Shown: in pieces, positions 17,280 to 26,075 of the stretch | Numbering within the stretch: the stretch's first letter is position 1 | Layout of the letters: each line of letters starts with the position of its first letter | Assembly: GCF_002008365.1 (NCBI RefSeq) | Contig: NZ_MRDL01000028.1 | Span: 1-40,079, forward strand | Source: Rhizobium leguminosarum bv. viciae USDA 2370 | GTDB lineage: Bacteria; Pseudomonadota; Alphaproteobacteria; Rhizobiales; Rhizobiaceae | DNA length: 40,079 nucleotides | Reading direction: 5' to 3' | Made by a program: the position numbers and the translations under genes | The notes under the pieces: generated by a model | What the model saw: only the letters and a program-made list of their open reading frames with translations | Database searches by the model: none | Told to the model about the DNA's origin: nothing

Positions 17280-18185
17280 ATGCAAACTTCGTTAACCTCA
17301 GCCAAAATCAGCGGCGTGATCGTGAGTTACAATCCCGATATAGACGCACTAAGGCATCTGGTGGCGGCAGTTGCTCCGCAATTGGATCAGCTGTTTATTG
17401 TCGACAATGGCTCCCGTTTAAATGTCAGCAGCAGCATTAACCACGGGATGTGTACCGAGATCATTGAGCTTGGCGACAACTATGGAATCGCGCGGGCGCA
17501 GAATATTGGCATCGAACGTGCCCGCTCGACTGGCTCAAGTTTCGTTTTGCTGTTGGATCAGGATAGCATTCCTGCCTCAGATATGGTCGCAAAGCTTCTT
17601 GCAGCTGTTCTCGCCAAACAGGAACAAGGGTATCAAGTAGCTTGCGTCGGACCTCACTATACCGACAGCCGCCAGCGAGATGCCGCTCCATTTATCAGGC
17701 TCGAGGGTCTGAAGCTCAAGCGCCAAATCTGTTCCGCATCCAATACGCTCGTCGATGTCGATTTTCTGATCGCTTCCGGATGCCTCATCCCCATCTCCAC
17801 CATCGATGCAGTTGGCATGATGGTCGAGGATATGTTCATCGACTACGTCGATATCGAGTGGGGACTGCGAGCCCAGCAATTGGGATATCGATCCTATGGC
17901 GTTTGCGCTGCCACTATGAAACACGCATTGGGCGATGAATCTATTGCGTTTGGGAAGCGCCATGTCCCTGTTCACAGTCCATTGCGTCACTATTATCATA
18001 TCCGCAATGCGATCTGGCTTTGTCGCCAAAAATGGATCCCGTCTCAATGGAAGTTCGTATTGATGTGGAGGGTCGCGCGTCAGTTCGCATTCTTCTCTTT
18101 GATGACCTCACCGCGGCTAGAGCACGCAAGAATGATGGCACTCGGGTTGCTTCATGGCGTCGTCAATCGAATGGGAAGAAGATAG
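17280..18185 (+). CDS. GT2 glycosyltransferase, rhamnosyltransferase-like
   Basis: The 301-residue protein contains ISGVIVSYNPDIDALRHLV, LFIVDNGSRLN, NYGIARAQNIGIERAR, LLLDQDSIPASDMV (a DxD-type metal site) and DYVDIEWGLRAQQLGYRSYG. These are hallmarks of the RfbF/RfbN-type dTDP-rhamnosyltransferase branch of GT2. The C-terminal region carries HYYHIRNAIWLCRQKW, also common in that group. It should transfer rhamnose, or a similar sugar, onto the growing polysaccharide at the cytoplasmic face of the membrane. It is a single-gene unit facing away from the GT4 operon, with a gene-free stretch behind it. The rhamnose assignment is supported by the nearby rml genes but not proven. Confidence 0.8.
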   Translation: MQTSLTSAKISGVIVSYNPDIDALRHLVAAVAPQLDQLFIVDNGSRLNVSSSINHGMCTEIIELGDNYGIARAQNIGIERARSTGSSFVLLLDQDSIPASDMVAKLLAAVLAKQEQGYQVACVGPHYTDSRQRDAAPFIRLEGLKLKRQICSASNTLVDVDFLIASGCLIPISTIDAVGMMVEDMFIDYVDIEWGLRAQQLGYRSYGVCAATMKHALGDESIAFGKRHVPVHSPLRHYYHIRNAIWLCRQKWIPSQWKFVLMWRVARQFAFFSLMTSPRLEHARMMALGLLHGVVNRMGRR

Positions 18186-18878
18186 CGTGAGTGTAAACGG
18201 CCAAGCGGACCTGCGCTAAAATCGAATAGCTCTGTCCATCCCGTGCTCAATCCAGACGTTGACATCGATGTTGGCGCATTGCGATATGAGCTCGATTTTA
18301 TGGATGCTCATCCGGGCTGTGGCTTGCGAACGCCTACCGCATTCGCTGGATGGCAGCCGGGCTTGATGAGCAGCTTTCCCCGTTGCGTCTAACGATGTAG
18401 ACTTCCGCTTGCTCGTGCTCAGCACTGGGCTTGGGGTCATTTATGCCGCACACACACAGCTATATCATTTGGAGTCCGCTTCGCACAGTCGCGACGACGC
18501 CGGCACCCGGGGGGCCACACTGGAGCTCGACGGCGGGGTTGCGGGAACGGGTGGGGTGCAAAAATCGGCGAGGACCCGTCTACAATCCGAACCTTTCCGA
18601 TAAGGCCACAGATTGCCGACCAGCATTTCCTCGCGTTGCGCTTCCTTGGGCAGAGGGATCGCATTATCACTGACCATCGCTGCCAGCTACGGAGTTTCTC
18701 TAGCTGACGACTAACGTCCAGAGAGTAATGGGTAGCCGATCCGATATGGGCCGCCGGGAATCGCGTCTAGGAATCGTTGCACCACTAAATGGCACGCCCG
18801 CGCCAAATTTCTGATAGTTTCCAGATCCGCATCGAGGTTCCCCGCTTCCTTCGAAACCGCCGATAGGCAGCGTAGCGC
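18186..18878. other. Gene-free, apparently decayed interval
   Basis: About 690 bp separate two convergent glycosyltransferase genes. Short reading frames on both strands have poor codon structure, and none matches a family I recognise. One minus-strand stretch near 18730-18850 reads NLDADLETIRNLARACHLVV followed by QRFLDAIP before a stop, and could be the end of a dead gene. No terminator hairpin with a T-run was evident. Confidence 0.4.
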
Positions 18879-19790
18879 CTACAGCCTGTTCAGTAGAGCG
18901 AGAATGGGAAGAAATTTGGTTTGGAGCGTGCTTTGGCGCCTTATCCCGGTTCGCTTGAGCACCGACAATCTCTCAAAGGGCCAACCACCGTTACGAGCCC
19001 GCTGAAAAGCGTGGAAAGCGGCACGATTTTCGGGAGTAAGGCGATCCTGGAAGGTCTTAACCGCCTCTTCGTGAGCAGTGTTCCACGCACGCCATTGCCC
19101 CCGGAAGGCCATCCACAATCTGGCGACTTGCATTGAGATGCTGTTATTGGCGCCAACCAGGTTGGCGGCGTGCTGACGGTATTTCAATACGGGCTCGGAA
19201 TCATATCGGACAATCCCGCCACAGCCCGCGACAACAATATAGAACCACCAGTCATGGGAAATGAGTCGTGTTTTCGGCAAAGTGCTGACCACAAGATCCC
19301 TCGCCGCCTGATTGAACATCATGGTGTTGCCTCCACCGATGCTCTGGACCAAGGCATTGCGAAAACTTGGTTCGAGTTTGAAATCGGGCGACATTCCCGC
19401 ATGATTGAGTTGTTCATCGACAATTTCAGTCCGAGCGAAGTAAACTGCCGGTGTGCCCGCATCGATCCTCGAGAGCCAGTCAAACGCACGTTCGAGTTTG
19501 TCCGGGTACCAAATGTCATCCTGGTCGCAAAACGCATAAGCGTCAGTGTTTTCGAGCTTCGAAAGGTTGTTAAGGAAGTTACCGCAAAAACCGAGATTGA
19601 CGGGATTTCGTATCAAGCGGAAGCGAGCATCATTTTCGGCCAGAGCTTCGAGCATTTCGACGGTACCATCCGTTGAGCCGTCGTCGAAGAACGTGACATG
19701 CCAGTCGGTAAGCGTCTGCGCCTCAATGGATGCAATCTGCTCCCGAAGATGGCGCATACCATTATAGGTCGCGCAAAGAATCTCTATCAA
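18879..19790 (-). CDS. GT2 glycosyltransferase
   Basis: The 303-residue protein begins MIEILCATYNGMRHLREQIA and has SIEAQTLTDW, FFDDGSTDGTVEML, the DxD-type CDQDDIWYPDKLERAF and SHDWWFYIVVAGCGG. This matches GT2 enzymes of the WfgS/rhamnosyltransferase-like group. DDIWYPDKL and the SHDWW block are typical of that group in O-antigen loci. The C-terminus is rich in arginine and has no membrane helix. It lies 92 bp downstream of an unidentified ORF on the same strand and converges on the gene at 17280. Its donor sugar and linkage cannot be read from sequence. Confidence 0.8.
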   Translation of the reverse strand: MIEILCATYNGMRHLREQIASIEAQTLTDWHVTFFDDGSTDGTVEMLEALAENDARFRLIRNPVNLGFCGNFLNNLSKLENTDAYAFCDQDDIWYPDKLERAFDWLSRIDAGTPAVYFARTEIVDEQLNHAGMSPDFKLEPSFRNALVQSIGGGNTMMFNQAARDLVVSTLPKTRLISHDWWFYIVVAGCGGIVRYDSEPVLKYRQHAANLVGANNSISMQVARLWMAFRGQWRAWNTAHEEAVKTFQDRLTPENRAAFHAFQRARNGGWPFERLSVLKRTGIRRQSTLQTKFLPILALLNRL

Positions 19791-19882
19791 CCGAACATCT
19801 CCGAATTTTCAACAGGCGGCGGCGCGCGCTCGCTAGCATTTGGCACGGCCCGCGATCTGACAGCCAGAAGGACCGATAACCT

Positions 19883-20443
19883 TTAGCCACCCCCTCCGAT
19901 CCAGTTCATAAAGCGGGCACCGGGCGATTTGTCTATCGGTTGTTTCATCACACATGTTTCGCAACCCCACGCGGCAAATGCCAGTGCCAGCGTGCGCCAT
20001 AAAGCATGATCGTCATCCCTGCCAAGCGCCAACTGAAATTCAAAGGATGTCGGGCGTGAATTCTCCTTGGCTGCAGCCCTTATGCCACTCCAAAGCAGCT
20101 TGCGATCTCGGATGGAGGCGCCCGGCACCTGGGCCTCCCACGCGTCTCGATTGATGTCAGCCCCGTCATGAGACACCAAATGCTCGACATAACTGCGCAT
20201 CAAGGCTTTTTGACCGGCAGGGATCCGCAAACTTAACTCTAGAACCCAATACATTGCCGCAGCGTGAATCGTCTGGTCCCGCGTTTCACGCATCCGGTGG
20301 CAGAACTGGATTCTCATCTTGCCGTCTAGGCCTCGCCAAGGTATGTGCTCAGCAGCACAATTGGCTATATCGCCGGCGTTGGCCGCTGTCACAATCCAGC
20401 GATCGAGCTTAATGCAAGGATGTACGCGTTGAATGTAGAACAA
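19883..20443 (-). CDS. Unidentified protein, possibly 5'-truncated
   Basis: I do not recognise this 186-codon ORF. Its third-position base use looks coding. It has a mixed, soluble composition: LDRWIVTAANAGDIANCAAE, HIPWRGLDGKMRIQFCHRMR, ETRDQTIHAAAMYWVLELSL, with a glycine-rich end (NWIGGGG). No signal peptide, membrane segment or metal motif is evident. The farthest ATG (20443) overlaps the divergent rmlC start by 24 bp. Internal ATGs at 20317 or slightly later would avoid this overlap. The coding-like sequence upstream of those ATGs suggests the gene may have lost its true 5' end at the rml junction. It could be a relic of another polysaccharide gene. Confidence 0.45.
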   Translation of the reverse strand: MFYIQRVHPCIKLDRWIVTAANAGDIANCAAEHIPWRGLDGKMRIQFCHRMRETRDQTIHAAAMYWVLELSLRIPAGQKALMRSYVEHLVSHDGADINRDAWEAQVPGASIRDRKLLWSGIRAAAKENSRPTSFEFQLALGRDDDHALWRTLALAFAAWGCETCVMKQPIDKSPGARFMNWIGGGG

Positions 20444-20986
20444 CTGGAGATCGGGGACGTCAAAAAGATCATGCCCGCCAGGTTCGGTGACTCAAGGGGC
20501 TATTTCAGCGAAGTCTTTAAAGATTCCTGGTTCCGCAGCAACGTGGCCGACGTTTCTTTCGTGCAGGATAATGAGTCTCTTTCAGCGCAGCCGGGAACCG
20601 TTCGGGGATTGCATTTTCAGTTGCCTCCCTTTGCGCAAGGTAAACTAGTGCGCTGCCTGCGCGGCGCGCTCCTGGATGTGACCGTCGATATCAGACATGG
20701 CTCTCCGACATATGGGAAATGGGTGTCCGCAGAACTGTCCCCTGAGAATGGCTCACAACTTTGGGTGCCAGCCGGATTTGCGCATGGGTTCGTAACTTTG
20801 CAGCCTGATACGATCATAAGCTACAAAGTCACAGCTCCCTACAGCGCGGAGCATGACCGTGGCGTGCGGTGGAACGACGCCGAGATCGGGATCGAATGGC
20901 CGCAGATGGATGCCTACGTTCTTTCTGATAAGGACAATAAGCAGCCACTGCTTTCCGAACTCCCCGCATATTTTCAATTTTCGTAA
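20420..20986 (+). CDS. rmlC: dTDP-4-dehydrorhamnose 3,5-epimerase
   Basis: This 188-residue cupin-fold epimerase carries [13 protein letters not shown], the catalytic-histidine block [30 protein letters not shown] (with the catalytic aspartate) and [14 protein letters not shown], then [20 protein letters not shown]. It epimerises dTDP-4-keto-6-deoxyglucose at C3 and C5, the third step of dTDP-L-rhamnose synthesis. MYALNVEQ at 20420 was chosen as start because it matches the family N-terminus; the ribosome-binding site is weak. It is the first gene of an rmlCBDA unit, with 13 bp before rmlB. Its codon use looks less GC-biased than rmlB, rmlD and rmlA, which would fit a recombination joint here. 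Confidence 0.93.
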   Translation: MYALNVEQLEIGDVKKIMPARFGDSRGYFSEVFKDSWFRSNVADVSFVQDNESLSAQPGTVRGLHFQLPPFAQGKLVRCLRGALLDVTVDIRHGSPTYGKWVSAELSPENGSQLWVPAGFAHGFVTLQPDTIISYKVTAPYSAEHDRGVRWNDAEIGIEWPQMDAYVLSDKDNKQPLLSELPAYFQFS

Positions 20987-20999
20987 AACGGAGGGCCTC

Positions 21000-22055
21000 A
21001 TGCGTGTACTTTTAACAGGTGGCGCTGGCTTCATCGGTTCGGCATTGGTGCGCTATCTCGTCAGCGAGATCGGCGCCGACGTCCTCAATATCGACAAGCT
21101 GACCTATGCCGGCAATCTTGCCTCGCTGAAAGCGATCGAGAATGCTCCGAACTACAGGTTTCTCAAGGCCGACATTTGCGACAGAAGCGCTGTCAGCAGC
21201 GCTTTCGAGGAGTTTCGTCCCGATTATGTCATGCATCTGGCGGCGGAAAGCCATGTCGACCGCTCGATCACCGGCGCGGCGGATTTTATCGAAACGAATA
21301 TAAACGGCACCTTCAGCATGCTGGAGGCCGCGCGGCAATATTGGCAAGGTCTTCCGGCGGAAGAAAAGGCGGCATTCAAGATGCTGCACGTGTCTACCGA
21401 CGAAGTCTATGGTTCCCTCGGCGAAGACGGGCTGTTTGCCGAGACGACCCCTTACGATCCGTCCTCTCCCTACTCCGCGTCCAAGGCAGCAAGCGATCAC
21501 CTCGCGACGGCGTGGGAAAGGACTTACGGCCTGCCCGTGATCATTTCCAACTGTTCGAACAATTATGGTCCTTTCCATTTCCCGGAAAAGCTCATTCCTC
21601 TCATCATATTGAACGCGCTGGAACGGAAGCCGTTGCCCGTCTATGGAAGCGGCTCGAACATTCGCGATTGGCTCTATGTCGACGACCACGCACGAGCGCT
21701 TTGGCTGATCGTGCAACGAGGCCGTCCCGGCGAAAAATACAATGTCGGCGGGCGCAACGAGCGGCGAAACATCGACGTTGTCGAGCGCGTGTGCGCGATC
21801 ATGGATGAAATCCGGCCAGGAACCGCGCCGCATAGCGATCTTATAGGCTATGTTGCCGATCGGCCGGGCCACGATGCACGCTATGCCATCGACGCCACCA
21901 AGCTCGAGACCGAACTCGGCTGGAAAGCACTGGAGAATTTCGACAGCGGTATTCGCAAGACCGTCGAGTGGTATCTGGAAAACGCTTGGTGGTGGCAGCC
22001 GCTGCGTGAGCGTGTGTATTCCGGTGAACGGCTTGGCGTGTTGAAAAAGGTGTGA
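21000..22055 (+). CDS. rmlB: dTDP-glucose 4,6-dehydratase
   Basis: This 351-residue extended SDR begins [20 protein letters not shown] with the NAD-binding GGAGFIG loop. It contains [12 protein letters not shown], the catalytic [12 protein letters not shown] (Thr-Asp-Glu) and the [12 protein letters not shown]yr-x3-Lys site, then [15 protein letters not shown] and [13 protein letters not shown]. It makes dTDP-4-keto-6-deoxy-D-glucose, the branch point between rhamnose and the amino sugar made by the WecE-type enzyme. A strong ribosome-binding site, GGAGGGCCTC, precedes the ATG at 21000 and fixes the start over an upstream ATG at 20853 that lies within rmlC. rmlD follows after one base. Confidence 0.95.
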   Translation: MRVLLTGGAGFIGSALVRYLVSEIGADVLNIDKLTYAGNLASLKAIENAPNYRFLKADICDRSAVSSAFEEFRPDYVMHLAAESHVDRSITGAADFIETNINGTFSMLEAARQYWQGLPAEEKAAFKMLHVSTDEVYGSLGEDGLFAETTPYDPSSPYSASKAASDHLATAWERTYGLPVIISNCSNNYGPFHFPEKLIPLIILNALERKPLPVYGSGSNIRDWLYVDDHARALWLIVQRGRPGEKYNVGGRNERRNIDVVERVCAIMDEIRPGTAPHSDLIGYVADRPGHDARYAIDATKLETELGWKALENFDSGIRKTVEWYLENAWWWQPLRERVYSGERLGVLKKV

Positions 22056-22056
22056 G

Positions 22057-22950
22057 ATGCGCATCGCGGTAACAGGCAAAAGCGGCCAGGTCACGTCTGC
22101 GTTGCAAGCGCTTAACGTGGGGGGGATCGAGGTCATCGCCATCGGGAGGCCCGAGTTGGATTTGCTCGAGCCGTCGACGGTGCGTGAAACCATTGCGAAG
22201 CTCAAACCCGACGTCGTCGTCTCGTCCGCCGCCTACACTGCCGTTGACAAAGCCGAAAGCGATGAGGCGGCGGCTTTCGCCATTAATCGAGACGGCGCAA
22301 GGGCCATCGCCGCAGCGGCTGCCGAGCTGTCCCTTCCTGTCATCCATCTCTCGACCGATTATGTTTTCGATGGCGACAAACCCGAAAGCTATGTCGAGAG
22401 CGACCCGGTCGGACCGGTATCCGTCTATGGCAGATCGAAGCTCGAGGGCGAATATGCGGTCGCCGCAGCGAATGAAAACCATGTCATCCTGCGGACAGCG
22501 TGGGTCTATTCAACGTTTGGCCACAACTTCGTGAAAACGATGCTCAGGCTTGCGGAGACGCGGGAAGAGTTGAGCGTTGTCAGCGATCAACTGGGTTGCC
22601 CGACCTCCGCCAACGACATAGCCGAGGCTATCGTCAAAATAGCAGACAGGCTGGCAAACGACTCCAGTCCGGACTTGCGCGGCGTTTTTCATTTGGCCGG
22701 CAGCGGCGAAACGAGCTGGGCTGAGTTTGCACGATATGTAATGTCAGTTCTTGAGGAAAAGACTGGCAGGCGCGTCACCGTCAAGGACATTGCCACCGCT
22801 GACTACCCCACAGCCGCGAAACGGCCAGCTAATTCCAGATTGTGCTGCGATAAGTTGAAGGGCCTTTATGGCGTGAGCATGCCGGAGTGGCGGATGTCAG
22901 CGCGAGATGCTGTGACAAAGCTCTTGGAAGAGCCGAAGGAGGCCGTATGA
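22057..22950 (+). CDS. rmlD: dTDP-4-dehydrorhamnose reductase
   Basis: The 297-residue protein begins [19 protein letters not shown] with the GxxGQ nucleotide-binding loop of RmlD. It shows [40 protein letters not shown] (Tyr-x3-Lys) and [19 protein letters not shown], all diagnostic for RmlD. It reduces the epimerised 4-keto sugar to dTDP-L-rhamnose with NAD(P)H. Its start lies one base after rmlB, and its end overlaps the rmlA start by 4 nt (ATGA). It is therefore cotranslated with both. Length and motifs are normal. Confidence 0.95.
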   Translation: MRIAVTGKSGQVTSALQALNVGGIEVIAIGRPELDLLEPSTVRETIAKLKPDVVVSSAAYTAVDKAESDEAAAFAINRDGARAIAAAAAELSLPVIHLSTDYVFDGDKPESYVESDPVGPVSVYGRSKLEGEYAVAAANENHVILRTAWVYSTFGHNFVKTMLRLAETREELSVVSDQLGCPTSANDIAEAIVKIADRLANDSSPDLRGVFHLAGSGETSWAEFARYVMSVLEEKTGRRVTVKDIATADYPTAAKRPANSRLCCDKLKGLYGVSMPEWRMSARDAVTKLLEEPKEAV

Positions 22951-23810
22951 AGGGTATAGTGCTTGCGGGGGGTAGCGGCAGTCGCCTGCACCCGATGACT
23001 CATTCGGTCTCGAAGCAGTTGCTTCCGATCTATGATAAACCAATGATCTACTACCCACTGACGACCTTGATGCTGGCTGGCATACGGGAAGTTTTGATCA
23101 TCTCCACTCCACACGATATGCCGCTCTTTCAGCGTTTGCTGGGTGATGGCAGTGAATGGGGCATGTCTCTAAGCTATGCTGTCCAGCCAAGTCCCGATGG
23201 ACTGGCCCAAGCCTATATCATCGGCGCAGACTTCGTGGCGGGCGGACCATCCTGTCTTATCCTCGGAGACAATATCTACTTCGGCCACGGCCTTCCGGAA
23301 CTGCTCGAAGAAGGTGCGTCCAAGGGTGATGGCGCGACGGTGTTTGCCTATCATGTGCACGATCCCGAACGTTACGGTGTCGTCGAATTCGGCAGCAACA
23401 TGACTGCCATTTCGATTGAAGAAAAGCCGGCGAAGCCTAAATCGCACTGGGCTGTCACCGGCCTTTATTTTTACGATGCAGATGTCGTTGATATCGCAGC
23501 CAATCTAAAGCCATCGCCACGCGGCGAATACGAGATCACCGATGTCAACAAGACATACCTGGAGCGGGGGAAGCTGCGTGTCTCGATGATGGGCCGGGGA
23601 TATGCCTGGCTCGATACCGGCACGCCCGAAAGTCTGCTTGAGGCCGGCGAGTTCGTCCGCACGCTTGAAAAACGCCAGGGCTTCAAAATCGCCTGCCCGG
23701 AGGAAATTGCGCTGGCCAAAGGCTTCATCACGAAGGAGCACTTCGCCCAGATTGCCGCCAAAGCGGGCAAAGGCGATTACGGCCAATACTTGCGTGGCCT
23801 GGTGGATTAG
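22947..23810 (+). CDS. rmlA: Glucose-1-phosphate thymidylyltransferase
   Basis: The 287-residue protein begins [20 protein letters not shown], the nucleotide-binding loop of sugar-1-phosphate nucleotidyltransferases. [16 protein letters not shown], the metal-binding [31 protein letters not shown] and [15 protein letters not shown] are RmlA signatures. It makes dTDP-glucose from dTTP and glucose-1-phosphate, the first and feedback-controlled step of rhamnose synthesis. GAAGGAGG lies just before the ATG at 22947, which is preferred over an ATG at 22887 inside rmlD. It is the last gene of the unit, and an inverted-repeat region follows. Confidence 0.95.
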   Translation: MKGIVLAGGSGSRLHPMTHSVSKQLLPIYDKPMIYYPLTTLMLAGIREVLIISTPHDMPLFQRLLGDGSEWGMSLSYAVQPSPDGLAQAYIIGADFVAGGPSCLILGDNIYFGHGLPELLEEGASKGDGATVFAYHVHDPERYGVVEFGSNMTAISIEEKPAKPKSHWAVTGLYFYDADVVDIAANLKPSPRGEYEITDVNKTYLERGKLRVSMMGRGYAWLDTGTPESLLEAGEFVRTLEKRQGFKIACPEEIALAKGFITKEHFAQIAAKAGKGDYGQYLRGLVD

Positions 23811-23913
23811 AGCAATTCCCGCAAAAGTGCGCAGCGGTTTTGCGATAACGACACGCGTAAAACAAGGAGCTAAAGCGCGAGGAGCGAGCCTGAAAGTTTG
23901 CGACGCGCTTTAG
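23811..23913. repeat. Rhizobial intergenic palindromic repeat, RIME-like
   Basis: Two inverted repeats lie between the convergent ends of rmlA and the anti-sigma gene. One is CGCAAAA (23820-23826) paired with TTTTGCG (23838-23844). The other is CTAAAGCGCG (23870-23879) paired perfectly with CGCGCTTTAG (23904-23913). The opening AGCAATTCC...GCAAAAGTGCGCAGCGG and the later GCGTAAAACAA resemble a widespread rhizobial intergenic mosaic element as I remember it. It may act as a two-way transcription terminator. Confidence 0.6.
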
Positions 23914-23916
23914 AGG

Positions 23917-24720
23917 TCAGGCTGAAAGCCTCCTCCTGACGTCCTCTCCCAATTCCTTCATGCGATCGGCCGGAATGCGGCCGATCAGCATGAAGGCGTG
24001 CGTCTCGTTCGACCAGTAGATCATGTTCAGGCCCTTGCGACTTTCGAGGTCCGGCGCCTTGCTGCCCGCATCTGATTTGACGATGCACAGCGCCATCGGG
24101 CCGGTTTCGGGGTCGAGGTAGGCGATCTGGGCGAGCGGCTTGCCATCATATTGCAGCATCAGTGCGCGTTTGAAATCGATGCCCGGGAGCGACACGGCTT
24201 CAGGGGAGAGCGACAGGCCGAGTTTTTCGTCGAGCGGGCCGAGTTGGGCGGCCTGATCTTCCGTGGCGGGCACGGGGCCGGCCAAGGTTTCCGGGGTATA
24301 GAGCGAGATATAGTCGGCGACCACAGCGCGCCATTCGCTGTTTTCGTCCCTTGCCAAAAAACCTCTGCCGACGCCGATGGCGGCGCGGTCGATCGCGATG
24401 CCGGCTACCAGCGAGGCGGCGAGCGCGCCGAGGAAGCGGCGACGGCTGGCGAAAGCGGGCATGGGGCCGGATCTTGCGCTCGGCTGCGCCGAAATAGCGG
24501 CGAGCATCATCTCCAGCTTTTCGCGTGGGGCCTCAGACAGCAGCGGGGCGAAGGCTTGCTCGAATGGCAGGCTGGCACGCGCCAGGAATTCCAGCCGTTT
24601 GGCGGTGCTTTCGTCTTCGTTCACAATGGCTTCAATGCGCGCGGCCTCTTCGGCCGTCAGTTCACCGTCGATGAAGGCGGTCAGGTCCTCGTCGGAGGGA
24701 ATGGTGTGCTTCGTGTTCAT
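23917..24720 (-). CDS. Anti-sigma factor, membrane-anchored
   Basis: The 267-residue protein begins with a short helical domain, PSDEDLTAFIDGELTAEEAA, typical of the N-terminal sigma-binding part of ECF anti-sigma factors. The His-x3-Cys-x2-Cys zinc motif of the ZAS group is absent. A single hydrophobic stretch follows at about residues 93-115, preceded by SRRRFLGALAAS, which looks like a twin-arginine motif. The remaining 150 residues would lie in the periplasm (YISLYTPETLAG, IYWSNETHAFMLIGRIP). It overlaps the sigma gene by 4 nt (ATGA), so the pair should be made together. The inducing signal is unknown. Confidence 0.8.
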   Translation of the reverse strand: MNTKHTIPSDEDLTAFIDGELTAEEAARIEAIVNEDESTAKRLEFLARASLPFEQAFAPLLSEAPREKLEMMLAAISAQPSARSGPMPAFASRRRFLGALAASLVAGIAIDRAAIGVGRGFLARDENSEWRAVVADYISLYTPETLAGPVPATEDQAAQLGPLDEKLGLSLSPEAVSLPGIDFKRALMLQYDGKPLAQIAYLDPETGPMALCIVKSDAGSKAPDLESRKGLNMIYWSNETHAFMLIGRIPADRMKELGEDVRRRLSA

Positions 24721-25322
24721 TGCCGTCCCCCTTCCGATCCGGCGCCGGAGAGCTTGGCGCGGGCAGCCGCCAGCCGGCTCATCACGGTTCCGATCGGGAT
24801 ATCCAATATGCCTGCAACCTCGCGATAGGAAAGCCCTTCCACATAGGCGAGGAAAATCACCGTCCTCTGCGCCTCAGGCAGCGCATTCACCTGTTTCAGC
24901 ACCTGACCCGCCATCACATGCGTTTCGGTGTCGTGCGCACCGTCGAAGGTCAGCGTCTCCCCGGCATCGACGAAACCCTGGCCCTGGCGCACCCGGCGGG
25001 AGCGGATCTCGTTCAGCCAGATCGAGTGCAGGATCGAAAACAGCCAGCGGTCGAGCCGGGTGCCGGGGATGAACTGATCGGCGCGCTCGAGTGCGCGAAG
25101 GCAGGTCGCCTGCACCAGATCGTCGGCGACATCGCGCTGATGCGAGAGAACGAGACTATAACGCCAGAGCCTTGCCAGATTTTCCGTCAGGCCGCTCCTG
25201 ATATCCGCTTCGCTCGCGATGGCCGCCTCCGCCAATCCTTCTTTCTTCGAAAGCGCCGGATGAACCGGCGATTCCATTCTCGCGCGACTATAGGCAGGAA
25301 AATGGCTGCGCGCGACCGACAT
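24717..25322 (-). CDS. ECF-family RNA polymerase sigma factor
   Basis: The 201-residue protein has the region-2 motifs DVADDLVQATCLRALERAD and RLDRWLFSILHSIWLNEIR for core binding and -10 recognition. The region-4 helix-turn-helix is LPEAQRTVIFLAYVEGLSYR followed by EVAGILDIPIGTVMSRL. This is a classic two-domain ECF sigma factor. Two starts are possible, 25322 and 25277 (MESPVHPAL); the longer adds an unusual basic leader. The anti-sigma gene overlaps its 3' end. The TPR-protein gene lies 48 bp upstream on the same strand, so all three may form one transcript and the sigma factor may drive its own expression. Confidence 0.88.
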   Translation of the reverse strand: MSVARSHFPAYSRARMESPVHPALSKKEGLAEAAIASEADIRSGLTENLARLWRYSLVLSHQRDVADDLVQATCLRALERADQFIPGTRLDRWLFSILHSIWLNEIRSRRVRQGQGFVDAGETLTFDGAHDTETHVMAGQVLKQVNALPEAQRTVIFLAYVEGLSYREVAGILDIPIGTVMSRLAAARAKLSGAGSEGGRQ

Positions 25323-25370
25323 TCTTACATCCCTTTCGTGCTTCCATTTTCCCGCCCCGTGGCCTGCTGA

Positions 25371-25907
25371 TCAGATCTTCGAGGGATCGAGGATTGCGGC
25401 GTTCAGATCCTGATATTCCTCGCAGCCGATGCCGCAGATCGCCTTGATTGACCTCAGCTGGTCTTTGGCAAGATCGAGCTGACCCTTGATGACGTAGGCT
25501 TCGCCGAGATATTCGCGGACCTTGGCGTATTGCGGGTCCATCTTCACCGACTGCAGATAATAGGAGATGCCCTCGTCGGTGCGGCCGAGCTTGCGGGTGG
25601 CATAACCGCGATAATTCAGCACTTCGGCGGTGTTCTGATCCTTGACCGTGTCGAGCACGGCAAGCGCCTCCTCATAACGACCGGCCTTGGCCAGCGAATA
25701 GGCATAGTCGGCGCGGTTCTCGTCGGAGACGTTGGCGCTCTGCTGCTTGACGCATTTCTTGGTCTTCTGGTCGTAGATCTCGCCCTTCTTGCAGGTGGGC
25801 GTCGTGCTGCTATCATTGCCAACCGCAAAAACCGGGCCGGAGACAACAGAAGCGGCAAGGCAGCCGCCGAGAATGATGGAAGCGATGCGGGCTGTCATGA
25901 TCGTCAT
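25371..25907 (-). CDS. Secreted tetratricopeptide-repeat protein
   Basis: The 178-residue product from the ATG at 25907 starts MTIMTARIASIILGGCLAAS and continues VVSGPVFA, a Sec-type signal peptide with probable cleavage after AFA-like VFA near residue 28. A short Cys-containing segment follows (PTCKKGEIYDQKTKKCVKQQ), then TPR-like repeats: RADYAYSLAKAGRYEEALAV, VLNYRGYATRKLGRTDEGIS and AKVREYLGEAYVIKGQLDLA. The C-terminus has two more cysteines (AICGIGCEEYQDL). A GAGGAG-like ribosome-binding site supports this start over 25955. It is probably periplasmic and precedes the ECF sigma gene, so it may belong to that regulon; the function is unknown. Confidence 0.8.
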   Translation of the reverse strand: MTIMTARIASIILGGCLAASVVSGPVFAVGNDSSTTPTCKKGEIYDQKTKKCVKQQSANVSDENRADYAYSLAKAGRYEEALAVLDTVKDQNTAEVLNYRGYATRKLGRTDEGISYYLQSVKMDPQYAKVREYLGEAYVIKGQLDLAKDQLRSIKAICGIGCEEYQDLNAAILDPSKI

Positions 25908-26075
25908 GGGGAAACTCCTCGAAAGTGACGTTGCGACGAGAGAACACCGCTGCATCCAGCTTTATTCGGCTGCTGCTTGCATTTCTTTCTTCACCCTTTC
26001 GTGAAGCTTCAGAGCTGAATAATTTGGGCGTCTGCGTGTTTTCCTTCGTTCCGCCGGAGGGACAAGGAGAATTCT
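25908..26075. promoter_or_regulatory. Divergent promoter region between TPR protein and type III PKS genes
   Basis: These 168 bp must carry promoters for both divergent genes. A perfect inverted repeat CTTCAC (25989-25994)/GTGAAG (26001-26006) with a 6-bp centre sits in the middle and could be an operator. On the minus strand GGAAC occurs near 26050, as in ECF -35 elements, but I see no CGTT-type -10 at proper spacing. AAGGAG precedes the GTG at 26076. Confidence 0.35.

Noticed and set aside
18700..18880. Minus-strand similarity to an IS481-type integrase (VVQRFLDAIPGGPYRI).
   Set aside because: The next expected TDNG block is out of frame and too different, so the likeness is not supported.
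26045..26056. GGAAC on the minus strand as an ECF -35 element for the TPR gene.
   Set aside because: No CGTT-type -10 element at 16-17 bp spacing.
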